Source: Xanthobacteraceae bacterium (GTDB lineage: Bacteria > Pseudomonadota > Alphaproteobacteria > Rhizobiales > Xanthobacteraceae). Taken from it: a DNA stretch of 6,502 nt. How positions within the stretch are numbered: the stretch's first letter is position 1; the number at the start of each line of letters is the position of its first letter. Location: assembly GCA_030039655.1 (NCBI GenBank), contig JASHVC010000134.1, forward strand, positions 1-6,502, read 5' to 3'. Under the pieces are notes generated by a model. That model did no database searches, was not told the DNA's origin, and worked only from the letters and a program-made list of their open reading frames with translations. Positions 5,264 through 6,502 of the stretch are shown piece by piece. A program made the position numbers and the translations under genes.

Positions 5264-6304
5264 TCACCCCAACGTTGGATCAAGCACGATCTTGCCCTGA
5301 CCCTCGTGCGCCTCGACCATGCGATGCGCTTGGATGGCCTGCGACAGCGGCAGGACACGCTCGATTTGTGGGATGACTTTGCCCTGCGCCGCGGCCTCGA
5401 GGCAGTGCGGCAGATCGGAAGGCGTGTAGCCGGGGCGGCCCTTGATGGTGATGCGCTTGTGGTAGAGGTGAGAAAAATCGATCGACACGTTTGGCCCGGC
5501 GTGCGCGCCTGCCGTGACCAGGCGACCGTCCATGCCAATGGCGCGGAACGCGATCGGCAGCACTTTCGGATTGGCGATGTTGTCGTAGAGAACATCGACG
5601 CCTTTGCCACCGGTGATCTTCATCACCTCGTCGTAAATGCTGTGGGTGGTATAATTGATGCCGTGGTCGGCGCCGAGCTTTAGCCCAAGCTGAACACGGT
5701 CGTCGGAGCCGGCTGCAGCAATCACGTGTGCGCCGATGACGTTCTTGGCGATCTGAATGCCGACAGTGCCGAGATTGCCGCCGGCGCCCATGATCAAGAC
5801 CGTCTCGCCGTACTTCAACTCGGCGACATGCATGAGCAGGTTCCAGGCCGTTGGCACATGGCGCAGCACAACAGCGGCGCGGTGGAAGTCGAGCGTTTGC
5901 GGAATTGCGACGCCGGAACACGCCGGTACAGCCACAAGCTCGGCAAAACCGCCGGGCCGCTTGATGCCCATCATGCCGCGCGGTCCGTCGTAACCGTGGC
6001 CGTCTTCCCGGCAGACCTCGAGCGGCATCACGCCGGCGGCGGAAACGTGGTCGCCGACGCGCCAGTGGCTGACCTCGGGTCCGACCGCGTCGATGATTCC
6101 GGCACAATCGACGCCCGGAATGAGAGGCAGCACCGGCCCGCGATATTGCTCGCGGCCGGCGCGCAGGCTCACATCGAGGACGCGATTGACCGTGGCCGCA
6201 TGCACCTTGATGCGGATCTCGCCAGTGCGCGGCACCGGGTCCGGCACGTCTTCGTAGCGCAGGACTTCGGGGGGCCCGTATTCGTGAATCACAATCGCTT
6301 TCAT
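5264..6304 (-). CDS. MDR-superfamily oxidoreductase, zinc-free quinone-oxidoreductase type
   Basis: The 346-residue protein is a medium-chain dehydrogenase/reductase. It begins MKAIVIHEYGPPEVLRYEDV, typical of NADPH:quinone oxidoreductases. The catalytic domain has VHAATVNRVLD at 34-44, with Asn40 near where zinc enzymes have the catalytic Cys, then IPGVDCAGIIDAVG at 62-75 and VGDHV at 83-87. The NAD(P) Rossmann motif is GAGGNLGTVGIQIAK at 173-187, followed by GVDVLYDNI at 235-243. The segment CREDGHGYDGPRG (98-110) sits where zinc enzymes carry the structural-zinc Cys lobe, but only one Cys remains, so I infer a zinc-independent enzyme; automatic labels would still say zinc-binding dehydrogenase. 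It should reduce a quinone, enone or carbonyl using NAD(P)H; substrate unknown. The ATG at 6304-6302 has AAGG 7 bases upstream, and this start region is duplicated just upstream. It is divergent from the SnoaL-like gene across 91 bp. Confidence 0.92.
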   Translation of the reverse strand: MKAIVIHEYGPPEVLRYEDVPDPVPRTGEIRIKVHAATVNRVLDVSLRAGREQYRGPVLPLIPGVDCAGIIDAVGPEVSHWRVGDHVSAAGVMPLEVCREDGHGYDGPRGMMGIKRPGGFAELVAVPACSGVAIPQTLDFHRAAVVLRHVPTAWNLLMHVAELKYGETVLIMGAGGNLGTVGIQIAKNVIGAHVIAAAGSDDRVQLGLKLGADHGINYTTHSIYDEVMKITGGKGVDVLYDNIANPKVLPIAFRAIGMDGRLVTAGAHAGPNVSIDFSHLYHKRITIKGRPGYTPSDLPHCLEAAAQGKVIPQIERVLPLSQAIQAHRMVEAHEGQGKIVLDPTLG

Positions 6305-6318
6305 TCTCGCGCCTTCAT
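6301..6318 (-). CDS. Possible 5-codon upstream ORF coupled to the MDR gene
   Basis: On the minus strand ATG AAG GCG CGA GAA TGA (Met-Lys-Ala-Arg-Glu-stop) is preceded by its own AAGG (complement of 6326-6329) with a 7-base spacer. Its TGA overlaps the MDR start as ATGA. It probably arose with the tandem duplication at 6302-6329. Whether it is translated is unknown; if so, it would couple or throttle MDR initiation. Confidence 0.35.
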   Translation of the reverse strand: MKARE

Positions 6319-6329
6319 TGCCGCGCCTT
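6302..6329 (-). repeat. 14-bp tandem duplication of a ribosome site plus start codon
   Basis: The minus strand reads AAGGCGCGGCAATG (6329-6316) followed directly by AAGGCGCGAGAATG (6315-6302). The two 14-base units are identical at 12 positions. Each unit contains an AAGG ribosome site and an ATG at the same 7-base spacing. Because 14 is not a multiple of 3, only the inner ATG opens the MDR frame. Confidence 0.8.
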
Positions 6330-6395
6330 CGTAGCCGGTGCGGTCTGGCACAGCAATCCGGTTCGTCCTATCGTCGACCGGGAGTGGAGTAGGGG
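6305..6395. promoter_or_regulatory. 91-bp divergent region between the MDR and SnoaL-like genes
   Basis: This gap must carry both divergent promoters unless these lie in coding sequence. Apart from the duplicated MDR start region on the left and the ribosome site GGAG (6386-6389) of the rightward gene, I see no convincing promoter box or long inverted repeat. Confidence 0.45.
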
Positions 6396-6502
6396 GTGGA
6401 ATTGGCCGATAACGCAACGAGCCAAGCCGACAAGATCGCCTGCGCGGAGCTGATCCAAAACTGGGGCGTGTATCGCGATCAGGGCAAATGGAAGGAGCTG
6501 CG
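6396..6502 (+). CDS. SnoaL/NTF2-like domain protein, N-terminal part only
   Basis: Only 35 codons are present before the window ends. The translation from GTG at 6396 begins (M)ELADNATSQADKIACAEL and continues to an NWGVYRDQGKWKEL segment. The pattern of a helix with I--ELI--W--YRD-G-W--L is the usual first helix of SnoaL-like/NTF2-like cone-fold proteins, which bind or isomerise small hydrophobic molecules. An in-frame TAG at 6390-6392 limits the start; GTG 6396 has GGAG at 6386-6389 with a 6-base spacer, while TTG 6402 is a weaker alternative. It is divergent from the MDR gene. Family assignment rests on one helix and is tentative; no catalytic residue can be assessed. Confidence 0.6.
   Translation, partial: MELADNATSQADKIACAELIQNWGVYRDQGKWKEL

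Noticed and set aside
5264..6304. Classical zinc alcohol dehydrogenase
   Set aside because: The catalytic Cys position is Asn-like (ATVNRVLD) and the structural-zinc Cys cluster is absent, with only Cys98 in that lobe.
5726..6334. 202-codon open frame on the + strand opposite the MDR gene
   Set aside because: It shows no family motif, while the minus strand carries a full MDR enzyme with a Rossmann motif.

Overview
The window is GC-rich, densely coding bacterial chromosome. Codon use, the tandem-type universal stress protein and the family mix (YibF-like GST, flavin reductase-like protein, zinc-free quinone-oxidoreductase-type MDR, SnoaL-like protein) suggest an alphaproteobacterium, probably Hyphomicrobiales (Bradyrhizobium/Rhodopseudomonas-like). 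That assignment is inference from gene style; there is no rRNA or other marker. I see no tRNA, rRNA, CRISPR array, insertion sequence or phage gene.

Layout, left to right: universal stress protein (-, 3' end off the window, 1-728); 297-bp divergent gap; four-helix membrane protein with a PH-like C-terminal domain (+, 1026-1826); SucC-like ATP-grasp acyl-CoA ligase beta subunit (-, 1823-2977); 53-bp divergent gap; SucD-like alpha subunit (+, 3031-3909); flavin reductase-like FMN-binding protein (-, 3911-4510); 135-bp divergent gap with hairpins; YibF-like glutathione S-transferase (+, 4646-5257); quinone-oxidoreductase-type MDR (-, 5264-6304); 91-bp divergent gap; start of a SnoaL/NTF2-like protein (+, 6396 onward, off the window).

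The most striking property is the architecture. Eight consecutive genes alternate strand without exception, so there is no co-directional operon. The three tail-to-tail junctions are a 4-bp overlap, a 1-bp gap and a 6-bp gap, too short for separate terminators; two carry a perfect hairpin across the stop codons. The two subunits of the succinyl-CoA-synthetase-like enzyme, normally one co-directional operon, are transcribed away from each other across 53 bp. Its beta subunit keeps the ATP-grasp core but has lost the glycine-rich loops expected in the C-terminal ligase domain, so its acid substrate may not be succinate.

Functionally the genes could form a loose metabolic neighbourhood (CoA thioester formation, flavin and NAD(P)H redox chemistry, glutathione conjugation, a small-molecule SnoaL-like protein), such as a catabolic or detoxification set, but nothing in the sequence proves a shared pathway. 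Two translation-level curiosities stand out: the MDR start region is duplicated in tandem to give a 5-codon upstream ORF overlapping the true start as ATGA, and the GST leader combines a terminator-like hairpin with a hairpin over its Shine-Dalgarno, linked by a possible alternative pairing.
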